Assembly (NCBI RefSeq): GCF_000062885.1
Contig: NC_009142.1
Location: 8,049,584-8,113,583 of the forward strand
Reading direction: 5' to 3'
Origin: Saccharopolyspora erythraea NRRL 2338
GTDB taxonomy: Bacteria > Actinomycetota > Actinomycetes > Mycobacteriales > Pseudonocardiaceae
Length of the DNA: 64,000 nt
Below, one piece after another: positions 34,390 to 43,761 of this stretch. Numbering within the stretch: position 1 is the first letter of the stretch; every line of letters begins with the position of its first letter. The notes beneath the pieces were generated by a model that saw nothing but the letters and a program-made list of their open reading frames with translations, ran no database searches and was not told the DNA's origin. The translations under genes and the position numbers were made by a program.

Positions 34390-35268
34390 TCACACCTCGT
34401 CCCGGAGGCTCTTGGCGTACACGACCGCGAACAGACCGCCGATGCCCAGCAGCACCAGCGACATCGTCGCGCCATAGCCGATCTCGTCGAACTCGAACGC
34501 CGTGTCGTACATCAGCAGCGGCAGCGTCTGCGTGGCGTCGCCGGGACCGCCCGCGGTCAGCACGTAGATCAGGGTGAACATGCCGATGGTCTGCAACGTC
34601 ACCAGCATCAGGTTGGTGAGCACCGCGCCGCGGATGATCGGCAGCGTGACGTGCCAGAACCGGCGCAGCGGCCCGGCGCCGTCGACCTCGGCGGCCTCGG
34701 ACAGGTCGCCGGGCACCTGCGACAACGTGGCCTGGTAGACCAGCATCGAGAACGCCGTGCCGCGCCAGACGTTGCCCAGCACGATCGCGGCCATCGGCGC
34801 GCTGAACAGCCAGTCCTGCTCGCCGGCTCCGACCGCCGCGAACAGGTTGTTCAGCGTGCCTTCCGGGTTGAGGAACGCGTAGATCGCGAACGCGGCCACC
34901 AGCTCCGGCAGCACCCACGCCGACACCACGACGATGCCCACGCTGTTGCGCAGCCACCGGCTGCGGTGCCGGGTGAGCAGCGCGATGAGCATGCCGAGGC
35001 AGTTCTGCCCGATCACCGCCGAGCCCAGCGTGAACAGCACGGTCAGCCAGGCCGAGTGCCACAGCGCGGGATCGGCGAACAGCCGCCGGAAGTTGTCCAG
35101 GCCGACGAACTGCGGGTCGGTCGCGCCGCTGCCGGTGAGCGCGGCGTCGGTGAAAGCGACGTAGCAGCTCCACAGGATCGGCCCGACCACGAACAGGCCG
35201 AGCAGGACCAGCGCCGGTGCCATCGGCGCCAGCCAGCTCCCCACCCGCTGGGGCCGCAGGACCGCCAT
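34390..35268 (-). CDS. Carbohydrate ABC transporter permease, MalF type
   Basis: Permease of 292 aa with six helices and the EAA loop DLSEAAEVDGAGPLRRFWHVTLPIIRG. Its ATG overlaps the stop of the binding-protein gene by one base (TGATG), and its own stop lies at the start of the MalG-type gene, so all three are coupled. The pair would form the channel for a sugar delivered by the lipoprotein. Confidence 0.92.
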   Translation of the reverse strand: MAVLRPQRVGSWLAPMAPALVLLGLFVVGPILWSCYVAFTDAALTGSGATDPQFVGLDNFRRLFADPALWHSAWLTVLFTLGSAVIGQNCLGMLIALLTRHRSRWLRNSVGIVVVSAWVLPELVAAFAIYAFLNPEGTLNNLFAAVGAGEQDWLFSAPMAAIVLGNVWRGTAFSMLVYQATLSQVPGDLSEAAEVDGAGPLRRFWHVTLPIIRGAVLTNLMLVTLQTIGMFTLIYVLTAGGPGDATQTLPLLMYDTAFEFDEIGYGATMSLVLLGIGGLFAVVYAKSLRDEV

Positions 35269-36608
35269 CAGCCCGCCCGGGTGTTCGCGGCCTCGACGAT
35301 CCGGCTCACCTTCTGCGCCCACTGGTCGGCGACCTCGGCCGGAGGCCTGCCGTCCACCACCTCGAGCACCGACTGCTGGATCTCCTCGGAGACCTTCGGG
35401 TACTCCGGCAGCGCGGGCCGGTAGTGGGTGTTGCCCAGCAACCCGATCCAGAAGCGGCTCACCGGGCTGGCGTCGGCGACCCGCGGATCGGCCGCGGCGT
35501 CCTCCCTGGCCGGGAGGTTGCCGCTGGCGACGGAGTACTCGACGACGTTGTCCTTGGACATGGCCAGCTTCACGAACTCGAAGGCGTCGTCCTGCTTCTT
35601 GCCCGACGCGCTCAGCGCGAGCGTCCAGCCGCCCGACATCGACACCGACCCCGGCGCCTGGCCGAACTGGGTCGGCATCGCGGTCGCCGACATCGTCTCG
35701 CTCCAGTTCTTCCAGCCCGCGGCGTCCCAGTTGCCCGCCGCGAAGCTGCCGTCCAGCCGGATCGCGACCTTGCCCTGCTGCGCGAGGTTGTCGCGGGCGT
35801 TCTTGTCGTACTGGGCGTCGGCGATCTGGGCCTTGCTCTGCGTCAGGTTCTCGCCGATGGCGGTGGACAGGAAGCGCATCGCGTCGGCGAAACCGCGGCT
35901 GGGCGCGATCCACTTCTTCTGCTGCTCGTCGTAGAGCGTGCCGGTCTCGGTGCCGTAGAGCAGCATCTCCACCGTCTGCATGCTCACCGACTCGCCTTCG
36001 GCCTTGCCCAGCGAGAGGTCGAGCCCGATGACGTCCGGGAAGCGCTGCTTGACCTGCCGCGCCGCGGCGAGCACGTCGTCCCAGGTGCGCGGCTTCCAGT
36101 CGGCGGGCAGTCCGGCGCGGGCGAAAAGGTCGCGGTTGTACCAGAGGCCGCGGGTGTCGGTGTCGAGCGGAACGCCGTAGGTGCGGCCGTCGGCGGCCCG
36201 GCCGGCCCGCTTGGTGGTCTCGATGTACTGGTTCCACTCCGGCCACTGCGCCAACCGCTCGTCGAGCGGGGCCAGGTAACCGGCCTCCACGTCGGAGTTG
36301 AGGTTGAAGGAGTCCTCGTAGATGACGTCGGGCGCGGTCGAGGCCGAGCGCATCCGCAGCTGCAGCTTCGACAGGTACTCGCTCTCCGGGGCCACGACCG
36401 GGTCGAGCTTCACGGTCTTGCCCGGATGCGCCTGCTCGTACTGCTGCTTGACGCGCTGCATCCACTGGTCGACGTTCTGCGTGTTGCCGTAGCGGTGGTA
36501 GGCGACGGTGATGGTGTTGGGGTCACCGGCGGCGGAACCGCCACAGGCGGCGAGGGAGAACCCCAGCACACCGGCGGTCAGCACGGCCATTGCTTTCCTG
36601 CGCCGCAT
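35268..36608 (-). CDS. Extracellular sugar-binding lipoprotein of ABC transporter
   Basis: Solute-binding protein of 446 aa, family 1 type. The signal MRRRKAMAVLTAGVLGF ends in the lipobox LAAC, so it is a lipoprotein on the outer face of the membrane. It has DVIYEDSFNLNSDVEAGYLAPLDE and the hinge-like GVPLDTDTRGLWYNRDLFA. GGAGGA precedes the ATG. It is the first gene of the importer operon and is driven by a promoter at 36663-36692. The sugar is unknown; oligosaccharides are usual. Confidence 0.92.
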   Translation of the reverse strand: MRRRKAMAVLTAGVLGFSLAACGGSAAGDPNTITVAYHRYGNTQNVDQWMQRVKQQYEQAHPGKTVKLDPVVAPESEYLSKLQLRMRSASTAPDVIYEDSFNLNSDVEAGYLAPLDERLAQWPEWNQYIETTKRAGRAADGRTYGVPLDTDTRGLWYNRDLFARAGLPADWKPRTWDDVLAAARQVKQRFPDVIGLDLSLGKAEGESVSMQTVEMLLYGTETGTLYDEQQKKWIAPSRGFADAMRFLSTAIGENLTQSKAQIADAQYDKNARDNLAQQGKVAIRLDGSFAAGNWDAAGWKNWSETMSATAMPTQFGQAPGSVSMSGGWTLALSASGKKQDDAFEFVKLAMSKDNVVEYSVASGNLPAREDAAADPRVADASPVSRFWIGLLGNTHYRPALPEYPKVSEEIQQSVLEVVDGRPPAEVADQWAQKVSRIVEAANTRAG

Positions 36609-36651
36609 CGTGGTCCTCCGAGGAATCTTGCGCCTATGCTGAGACCGGGAT

Positions 36652-36661
36652 CACACGTGTG
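36652..36661. promoter_or_regulatory. Candidate ROK operator CACACGTGTG
   Basis: Perfect 10-bp palindrome placed just downstream of the importer promoter, at about +1. It is a natural target for the divergent ROK repressor. Confidence 0.5.
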
Positions 36662-36662
36662 C

Positions 36663-36692
36663 AACTTAATTCCATTCGATGAAGCAAGTCAA
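36663..36692 (-). promoter_or_regulatory. Promoter of the sugar importer operon
   Basis: On the minus strand TTGACT (36692-36687) and TAAGTT (36668-36663) are 18 nt apart, close to the vegetative consensus. The predicted start falls in the CACACGTGTG palindrome. Confidence 0.6.
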
Positions 36693-36796
36693 CGATCTTG
36701 TCCGCCGAGGTCCGCGGGCTGTTCCGGGAACGGGCCCGGTCTGCCAGGGTGTCCACCTCGTCGTCCGTTCCAGCGCAGCCACTCGGGAGAGCACCG

Positions 36797-38014
36797 ATGC
36801 CTCATGAGTTCTGGCAGGGCACCAACCTGCCGCGGGTCGGCGGTTTCAACCGCGCGGTCGTGCTCGACACGATCCGGGCCCACGGCGAGGTGAGCCGCGT
36901 CGAACTCGCCGAACGCACCGGGCTGACCGCGCAGACGATGTCCAACATCGTGCGGGCGCTGATGGCGGACGGGCTCGTCGCCGAGAACGGCCACGCGCCT
37001 TCCACCGGCGGCAAGCGGCGCGTGTTGCTGCGCGTGGTGCCGGACGCGTACTCGTCGGTCGGGCTGCACCTGGATCCCGAGTCCATCACCGGAGTCCTGC
37101 TCGACCTCGCGGGCGGCGTGCGGTTGCGCAGCCGCCGTCGCGTACCGCAGGACGCCTCGCCCGCGACCGTCGCCGCGGCCCTGACCCGGACGTTGAAGCA
37201 GCTCGTGCGGCGGTCGGGCATCGACGAGTCGCGCGTGCTCGGGGTCGGGCTCGCCGTCCCGGGACCGCTCGACGCCGACCACCGCAGGGTGCTGGGCCCG
37301 CCGAACCTCCCGGGCTGGGACGACGTCGCACTGGCCGACCTCGTGGAGCAGCGGGCGGGCATGCCGGTCGTGATGGACAACGACGCCACCGCGGCGGCGA
37401 TCGGCGAGCGCTGGGCGGCGGGCAAGGCGCGCCGGGGCTCGTTCGTCTACGTCTACCTCGGCGCGGGCGTCGGCGTCGGGGTCGTGCTCGGCGACCAGGT
37501 GCACCGCGGCACCAGCAACAACGCCGGCGAGATCGGGCACGTCAACGGAGGCGGCGCCGGACGGCCGTGCTCCTGCGGAAAGCGCGGCTGCCTGGAGGCC
37601 TACTGCTCGATGCGGGCGATCGTCGACGAGTGGCTGTCGGCCACCGGGAGCCCGGAGGGCGATTCGGTTTCGGCGGACTACGAGGAGATCTGCCGCGCGG
37701 CGGCCGGTGGTGACGCGACGGCGGTACGGCTCCTGCGGCAGGCCGCGACCAAGCTGGGACAGGCGCTGGCGACGGTGGTGAGCGTGCTCGACGTCGACCA
37801 CGTCGTGCTCGGCGGACCGGCGCTGCGCCACGTCGAGGAACTGGTCCGATCTCGGGTGGAGAAGACCCTCGCCGCGCACGTGTGGGCGCCCGCGGTGCGG
37901 CCGGTGCGCGTGCGCACGGCGCTCATCGGCGAGGACGCGGGAGCGGTCGGCGCCGCGTCGCTGGTGCTCGACCACGCGTACTCACCGCGCCTGGCCACGC
38001 TCCTCGGCTCGTAG
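36797..38014 (+). CDS. ROK family transcriptional repressor
   Basis: Regulator of 405 aa. An N-terminal winged helix (SRVELAERTGLTAQTMSNIVRAL) is fused to a sugar-kinase-like ROK domain with VVMDNDATAAAIGE, GAGVGVGVVL, NAGEIGHV and the zinc motif CSCGKRGCLEAYC. The family releases DNA when it binds a sugar. GGAGA lies 7 nt before the ATG. It is divergent from the sugar importer and most likely represses it and itself. Confidence 0.93.
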   Translation: MPHEFWQGTNLPRVGGFNRAVVLDTIRAHGEVSRVELAERTGLTAQTMSNIVRALMADGLVAENGHAPSTGGKRRVLLRVVPDAYSSVGLHLDPESITGVLLDLAGGVRLRSRRRVPQDASPATVAAALTRTLKQLVRRSGIDESRVLGVGLAVPGPLDADHRRVLGPPNLPGWDDVALADLVEQRAGMPVVMDNDATAAAIGERWAAGKARRGSFVYVYLGAGVGVGVVLGDQVHRGTSNNAGEIGHVNGGGAGRPCSCGKRGCLEAYCSMRAIVDEWLSATGSPEGDSVSADYEEICRAAAGGDATAVRLLRQAATKLGQALATVVSVLDVDHVVLGGPALRHVEELVRSRVEKTLAAHVWAPAVRPVRVRTALIGEDAGAVGAASLVLDHAYSPRLATLLGS

Positions 38015-38021
38015 CCGCGCG

Positions 38022-38348
38022 TCAGGTCAGCTCGAGCGCGAGCTGACCGGCTGTCTCCGCGTCGGTGGCGGGCGGTGCGCCGGTGGTGCGGCGCAGGCAG
38101 AGCTTGCACGTCACAGGATCGCGGGTGGGGTGGATGTCCTCCACCGCCCAGCCCGCGACGCCGACGTGGCAGGCGGGCGCGGGCAGCTCGTGGCCGCCCA
38201 TCCACCGGGTCCAGGCGACCGCGTGCACCGTGCCGCGGTTGCGCACGACGAGGTTGCGGTCGCGGAACTGCGTGGCGGCGTGGCGCGCGACGGAGCCGAG
38301 CACCGCCGACAGCGGATCGGATGACGTCGAGGCGGCAGGTGTGGACAT
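38022..38348 (-). CDS. Small putative zinc-binding protein, 108 aa
   Basis: The C-terminal half has CHVGVAGW, IHPTRDPVTCKLCLRR, a C-H-C-x2-C arrangement that may hold zinc. The rest is soluble. GGAGG lies immediately before the ATG as in the 39-aa ORF at 3288. Function unknown. It converges on the ROK gene; a 9-bp inverted repeat (38025-38048) lies over its stop region and may end both transcripts. Confidence 0.6.
   Translation of the reverse strand: MSTPAASTSSDPLSAVLGSVARHAATQFRDRNLVVRNRGTVHAVAWTRWMGGHELPAPACHVGVAGWAVEDIHPTRDPVTCKLCLRRTTGAPPATDAETAGQLALELT
38025..38048. terminator. Hairpin at the convergent 3' ends
   Basis: GGTCAGCTC and GAGCTGACC arms around a 6-nt loop, overlapping the end of the 108-aa gene. 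Confidence 0.45.
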
Positions 38349-38452
38349 GCCTCCAGCGTGCCCCAGACCACCGACCGGCACGAACACTTCCCGGCATTCC
38401 GGCCCGGTGCGGGGAGGACGTCCAAGGCCCGTTCAGGGGCGTCCGAGCCCGG

Positions 38453-39328
38453 TCAGCTCACGGTCGGTGCCTCCGAGCGCACCGCTTCGGACAGTGCCTG
38501 GCCGAAGGCGCGCATGCCGTTGGCGTTCGGGTGCAGCGGCGCGGCGATCGAGGTCGGGATCACGCCCTCGAAGTACTTCTCCGACGGGGCGGCGCAGGTG
38601 TCGTGGCCCCTGCTCAGCGGGCCGATGTCGACGAACTTCGCGCCGTGCTCGGCCGCCTCCGCGCGCAGCATCGCGCTGAGCCGGTCCACGCTGTTCTGGA
38701 TGTAGTCGGCGTCGCGCGCCCAGATCGGCTGGACCGGGTAGCAGCCGCCCGGACGGATGTAGGTGCCGTAGCCGACCACGACGACCTCGGCGTTCGGCGC
38801 GCGGTCGCGGATCGCGTCGAGGGCCTCGCCGAACCGCGGTGCGACCGCGTCGATGCGGGCGCCCAGCTCGTCGCGGCCGCCGGAGGTGAAGCCGTCCGCG
38901 CAGGACCGGCCGATCGGTTCGGGCAGCAGGTTGATGCAGGAGATGGCCGCCTGCACCAGGTCTGCGTCGTTGCCGCCGATGGTCACCGACACCAGGTCGG
39001 TCTGCGGCCCGAGCGCGTCGAACTGCGGCGGCACGAAACCGTGCTGCCTGCCGGTGAGGTCGTTGAGCTCGGCACCGGAGCAGGTGACGTCGGTGAGCCG
39101 CGCACCGAGCAGCCCGGCGGCGACACCCGGGTAGTTCGACCCAGACCGCAGGCAGGCCAGGTTCGGGTCCGGGCCCGGGATCAGCGGACCGGCCGCCGCG
39201 GAGTCGCCCAGCGCGACGTAGTCCAGCACGTCGGCCGCCTGCGCGCTCGCGGGCGTGAACACGCACGTCAACGAAAAAGCCGCCGCGACACCCGTGCGGG
39301 CGAGGCGACGGCCGAGCTGGTCTCCCAC
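38453..39328 (-). CDS. Secreted SGNH/GDSL esterase-lipase
   Basis: Exported hydrolase of 291 aa. After a signal peptide ending PASAQAA, block I is ALGDSAAAG (Ser), block II has a Gly in PGVAAGL, block III is IGGNDADL and block V is PLHPNANG (Asp is replaced by the common variant; His present). Six cysteines suggest disulfides, as in Streptomyces SGNH lipases. AGGAGG precedes the GTG at 39328, so the upstream frame is not used. Probably acts on lipids or esters outside the cell. Confidence 0.88.
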   Translation of the reverse strand: MGDQLGRRLARTGVAAAFSLTCVFTPASAQAADVLDYVALGDSAAAGPLIPGPDPNLACLRSGSNYPGVAAGLLGARLTDVTCSGAELNDLTGRQHGFVPPQFDALGPQTDLVSVTIGGNDADLVQAAISCINLLPEPIGRSCADGFTSGGRDELGARIDAVAPRFGEALDAIRDRAPNAEVVVVGYGTYIRPGGCYPVQPIWARDADYIQNSVDRLSAMLRAEAAEHGAKFVDIGPLSRGHDTCAAPSEKYFEGVIPTSIAAPLHPNANGMRAFGQALSEAVRSEAPTVS

Positions 39329-39417
39329 GAGGACCTCCTGCGCTGGGCGGAACCTCATAAGGAAGTAGCACAGAAACGGCTTGGCCTAGGCGAAGTTCAC
39401 TCTTCCGCCGAGTGGTA

Positions 39418-41706
39418 TCAACGCTCTCGGCGCAGTCCCCGGCTTATACCTGCCGCGACCGTGGTCGCCAGGATCCAGCCCGCGGCGATGAGCAGCACCG
39501 TGATCCACTGCGAGTGCCCGCGCGCCTGCCACATGCCGTCGTGGCCGAGGTTGATGATCGGCACCAATTGGTCCACTGTGTACAGCAGCGGGTTCCACAC
39601 CGGGTGGTCGTCCTGGTTGATGGGCACCAGCTCGTGGAAGCTGAACCACGCCGTGCCCACCACGCCGAACAGCAACAGCCACGCCAGCGCGCGCAGCGGG
39701 CGGTAGCCGTAGCTGACCGTGATCCGCTGCAGGAGGCTCCACAACCGCACCGTCCAGCGGAACGCCGGCCGGGTCGCCTTCGCGATCGCCTGGTAGCGCC
39801 GCAACTGCTTCTCGATCAGCACCGTGACCGCGTGCTCCTCGTTGCCGTTGCCCCGGAACACGTTCGCCAGCTGGTCGTAGGGCCCCGGCTGGTACTTGCC
39901 ACCGGTGGTGGCCCGCAGCCAGGCCAGGCGCTCCTCCACGCGGTCGTGGTCGGCGATCTCGAACGGCGTCGTGAAGTTCTCGTAGCTGAAGTCCTCCACG
40001 TCGACGCCGCCGGTGGCGTCCCACAGCTCGGCGTTGTCGGCCAGCAGTTCGCACTGCGCCTGGCGCAGGGTGACGCGGCCGCGCGGTGGTTCCGACGGGA
40101 ACAGCGTCAGCTCCTGGGTCACCACGCCGAAGGCGTTGATGGCGGTCGTGGACGTGCCGTCACCCAGCACGCAACCCCAGAAGTTGAGCTGCCTGCCGAT
40201 CGTCGCCCGCCGCAGCTGCACCGTGCCCTCGGCGCGGAACTTCCTGCTGCCCTCGGCGCAGACCAGGTCGCGCTCGATGCGCGCCGCGCGCAGGTCCAGC
40301 GACGCCTTGTAGGCCATCCGGTGCCGGTGCCAGGCGGGTTTGGTCAGGTAGGTCGAGCGTAGGTCGAGGTTCGCGCCGACCTGCGCGCCCTGCAGCTGCA
40401 TCGAGCCGGTGATGTCGGCGTCGCGGGCGTCCAGGTTGCTGCCCACGACGACCCTGCTGGCCAGCAGCACATCGGTGCGCGGCCCGTCGAGCTTGGCCTT
40501 GTTGATCTGCAAGCTGCCGCCGACCCGGACGTCGGTCATCCGGAACTGGCCGCGGAACTCGACCTTGGCGGCCTCCAGGTTGCCGAGGACCTGCGTGCCG
40601 TCGATGTGCACCGCGCGCAGCGGTTCCTCCACCGACGCCCTCGGCGAGCGCAGCCAGCCGAGGTCGATCTGCGCGCCCGACATCCGCAGGTCGCCGCCGA
40701 CCGTCGCGCTGACCATGCGGATCGTGCCGCCGCTGCGGAAACCCTGGTCTAGCTGCACGTCGCCGCGCACCTCGCTGCGGTCGGCGATCAGGGTGCTGGT
40801 CGGGTCGTCGTACTTGGACTCCCCGCGCCGGGGCGGGCTGACGCCGGGTTCGAGGATGGCGTCGCGCATCCGCAGGTCGCCTGAGATGTGCGCGCTGGGC
40901 AGGAAGATCTTGCCCGCGACGGTGAACGGCCTGCGCGTCAGCGGGTCGACGTCGAGCCGCAGCGAGCCGCCGATCTGGATGCCGGTGCCGTTGAGCGCGT
41001 AGCGGCCGCGGTTGCGCAGCGCGCCACCGGAAAGCGTCAGGTTGCCGCCTACCTTGGCGCCGGGGATGCGGATCTCGCCCGCGACCTGCAACCGGATTCC
41101 CAGCAGGGCACCGCCGACCGAGAGGCGGTCGCCGTAGACCGCACGCGCGCCGGGGTTGCGCAGCTCGCTGTCGTTGAGCACCAGCGAACCGCCGAGGTCG
41201 GCGTCGGCGATGTCGACGATCCCGCCGATGCTGTTGCAGTTGCGCAGAACCGTGTCGTTGGTGACGCTCAGGTTCCGCGCGTTGATGCCGGGGAACCGGC
41301 AGTGCCACAACACGAGCCCGGCCAGCCGCGTCTGCCGCAGGTCCGGGGCGTGCTCGAAGCGGCAGTGCACGAACTCCAGCAGGTAAGGCAGTTCCGCGGC
41401 GCGCAGGTCGACCTGACCGGTGATGACCGCGTTCTCGATCGGGATCACCAGCTGCTGGGCGCTGCGCTTGCTGAAGGGGCGCCAACCGCCCTCCTCCAGC
41501 GAGTCGATCAGCCTGCGGCTCAGGTACTCGCCGCGGATCTCCCGCTCCCGGGCGAAGTTCGTCGCGTGCACGTCGAGCGTGCGGACGGACTCGTCGCTGC
41601 GCCGGACCTCCGACCTGCCCTGCCTGAGCAGCTCGTCGAAGCGCTGCTCGGCCGCGGTCAGCGGCCCGTTGTTGTCCCACGGCCTGCCCGGCACTCGATG
41701 CTCCAT
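39418..41706 (-). CDS. Large membrane-anchored beta-helix repeat protein
   Basis: Protein of about 762 aa. Residues 80-560 consist of imperfect repeats of about 20-25 residues such as VGGNLTLSGGALRNRG, ISGDLRMRDAIL, VGGDLRMSGAQIDL and VGSNLDARDADITG, which predict a right-handed beta helix like bactofilin or pentapeptide proteins. The C-terminal 130 residues have two membrane helices (LRALAWLLLFGVVGTAWF; WITVLLIAAGWILATTVAAG). A cytoplasmic helix scaffold anchored in the membrane is the best guess. The ATG start has no clear ribosome site. An inverted repeat GGTAGT/ACTACC lies at 41735-41758. Confidence 0.75.
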   Translation of the reverse strand: MEHRVPGRPWDNNGPLTAAEQRFDELLRQGRSEVRRSDESVRTLDVHATNFAREREIRGEYLSRRLIDSLEEGGWRPFSKRSAQQLVIPIENAVITGQVDLRAAELPYLLEFVHCRFEHAPDLRQTRLAGLVLWHCRFPGINARNLSVTNDTVLRNCNSIGGIVDIADADLGGSLVLNDSELRNPGARAVYGDRLSVGGALLGIRLQVAGEIRIPGAKVGGNLTLSGGALRNRGRYALNGTGIQIGGSLRLDVDPLTRRPFTVAGKIFLPSAHISGDLRMRDAILEPGVSPPRRGESKYDDPTSTLIADRSEVRGDVQLDQGFRSGGTIRMVSATVGGDLRMSGAQIDLGWLRSPRASVEEPLRAVHIDGTQVLGNLEAAKVEFRGQFRMTDVRVGGSLQINKAKLDGPRTDVLLASRVVVGSNLDARDADITGSMQLQGAQVGANLDLRSTYLTKPAWHRHRMAYKASLDLRAARIERDLVCAEGSRKFRAEGTVQLRRATIGRQLNFWGCVLGDGTSTTAINAFGVVTQELTLFPSEPPRGRVTLRQAQCELLADNAELWDATGGVDVEDFSYENFTTPFEIADHDRVEERLAWLRATTGGKYQPGPYDQLANVFRGNGNEEHAVTVLIEKQLRRYQAIAKATRPAFRWTVRLWSLLQRITVSYGYRPLRALAWLLLFGVVGTAWFSFHELVPINQDDHPVWNPLLYTVDQLVPIINLGHDGMWQARGHSQWITVLLIAAGWILATTVAAGISRGLRRER

Positions 41707-42049
41707 CGCTGTCGAACCGACGACTTGCACGAACGGTAGTCGATCAACCACCACTACCAATATGACGCGTGGCGAGGCCGATCAGTTGCGGTCGGCGATT
41801 ACTGCACCGAGATGGCCGAAGATCGCGCTATGCCGTGGAACCGTTCGGAGGAAGGGCCGCCGACCAGTCGATTCGCCGCCGCGCGGGCACTCACGCCCAC
41901 TCTGGACGCGCGCGTCGCGATCGCGGAAAGCGCATTGCCCGTCCCCGGAACAACGGAACATCGAGTTGAATTTGATTGAAATCCCCACGACCGCCGATCG
42001 CCGTTTCCGCGTCGGGCCGTGCGGCGGTGTGGTTCCACGTGAAACGGCA
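41707..42049. other. Gene-poor interval with parS-like site
   Basis: Holds the GGTAGT/ACTACC inverted repeat (41735-41758), a locally AT-richer stretch around 41960, and the parS-like site at 42031-42046. Possible frames here show poor codon bias and no ribosome sites. Confidence 0.5.
42031..42046. promoter_or_regulatory. parS-like site 2 (GGTTCCACGTGAAACG)
   Basis: Same 14-base core GTTCCACGTGAAAC plus the leading G as the site at 26478; intergenic. Two near-consensus copies in 16 kb are unlikely by chance. Confidence 0.6.
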
Positions 42050-42084
42050 ACGGCCGTGCCGGGTGGAGATCCCGGCACGGCCGT
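42050..42084 (-). terminator. Hairpin terminator of the amino-acid ABC operon
   Basis: Perfect 14-bp arms ACGGCCGTGCCGGG and CCCGGCACGGCCGT with a 7-nt loop, 4 nt after the ATPase stop codon. Confidence 0.7.
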
Positions 42085-42088
42085 GCGC

Positions 42089-42847
<759 letters not shown>

Positions 42848-42858
42848 GCTCGGGCTCC

Positions 42859-43689
42859 TCACTGGGTGGTCGCGGAAACGCCGCCGCCGTACTTGCGCTC
42901 GAGCACGTTGGACACCCGGGACAGCGGAATGGTGATGATCAGATAGCACAGCCCGGCGACAAGCAGCGGCGTCAGCGAGGCGTACTCGTTGAGCGCGTTG
43001 CGGCCGAACTTGGCCAGCTCGTACTCGTTGCTGGCCAGACCGAGCAGGTAGACCAGCGAGGAGTCCTTGGTCAGCAGGATCAGCTCGTTGGTCAGCGGCG
43101 GCAGGATGATCCGGAACGCCTGCGGCATGACGACGGTCAGCATGGTCCGCGTCGGCGACATCCCCAGCGAACGCGCCGCCTCGACCTGACCGCGCGGCAC
43201 CGCCTGCACGCCGGCGCGGATCGTCTCGGCCATGTAGGCGGCACCGACCAGGCCCAGCGCCAGCATCACGGTCGAGTAGATGTCGAAGCGCATCTGGAAG
43301 GCGATCGGCACGCCGAAGCCCAGCGCGATGAACACCAGCAGCGCGGGCAGCCCGCGGAACAGCTCGATGTAGGCGGTGGCGATCCAGCGGTACGGCCCCA
43401 CCGGCGAAAGCTTCATCAGCGCCAGCACGATGCCCAGCGCGAGACCGAAGCCGAAGCCGAGCACGGTGTAGACGACGGTGTTGACCAGCGCCGTGGTGAT
43501 CACGGCGGGGAACTGCGCGACCGCGACCTCGACGTTGAAGAACGCGCGGACGATCGAGCCCCAGTCGGCCAGCACGGCCGCGAGGACGACCGCCACGACC
43601 AGCACCGCGTACTGGATCCCGCGGTTGAGCCGCGCCCGCTGCCTGCGGCCCATGCCCGCCCTGGCCGGCCGCTCGAGTTGGGTTGTCAT
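42859..43689 (-). CDS. Amino-acid ABC transporter permease
   Basis: Permease of 276 aa with about five helices, of the His/Glu/Gln/Arg/opine class: [31 protein letters not shown] and the EAA loop [19 protein letters not shown]. It belongs to the operon of binding protein, permease and ATPase. A GC-rich hairpin at 43709-43739 lies between it and the binding-protein gene. Confidence 0.93.
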   Translation of the reverse strand: MTTQLERPARAGMGRRQRARLNRGIQYAVLVVAVVLAAVLADWGSIVRAFFNVEVAVAQFPAVITTALVNTVVYTVLGFGFGLALGIVLALMKLSPVGPYRWIATAYIELFRGLPALLVFIALGFGVPIAFQMRFDIYSTVMLALGLVGAAYMAETIRAGVQAVPRGQVEAARSLGMSPTRTMLTVVMPQAFRIILPPLTNELILLTKDSSLVYLLGLASNEYELAKFGRNALNEYASLTPLLVAGLCYLIITIPLSRVSNVLERKYGGGVSATTQ

Positions 43690-43708
43690 CGAATCTCCTG
43701 TCAGTGGT

Positions 43709-43739
43709 CGGGGCCGGCGGCTCCCGCCCGCCGGCCCCG
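43709..43739 (-). promoter_or_regulatory. Hairpin between binding-protein and permease genes
   Basis: CGGGGCCGGCGG and CCGCCGGCCCCG arms, 12 bp, with a 7-nt loop. Such hairpins often act as partial terminators or RNA stabilisers so that more binding protein than permease is made. Confidence 0.55.
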
Positions 43740-43761
43740 GGGTCTCAGCAGCCGCTGGAGG

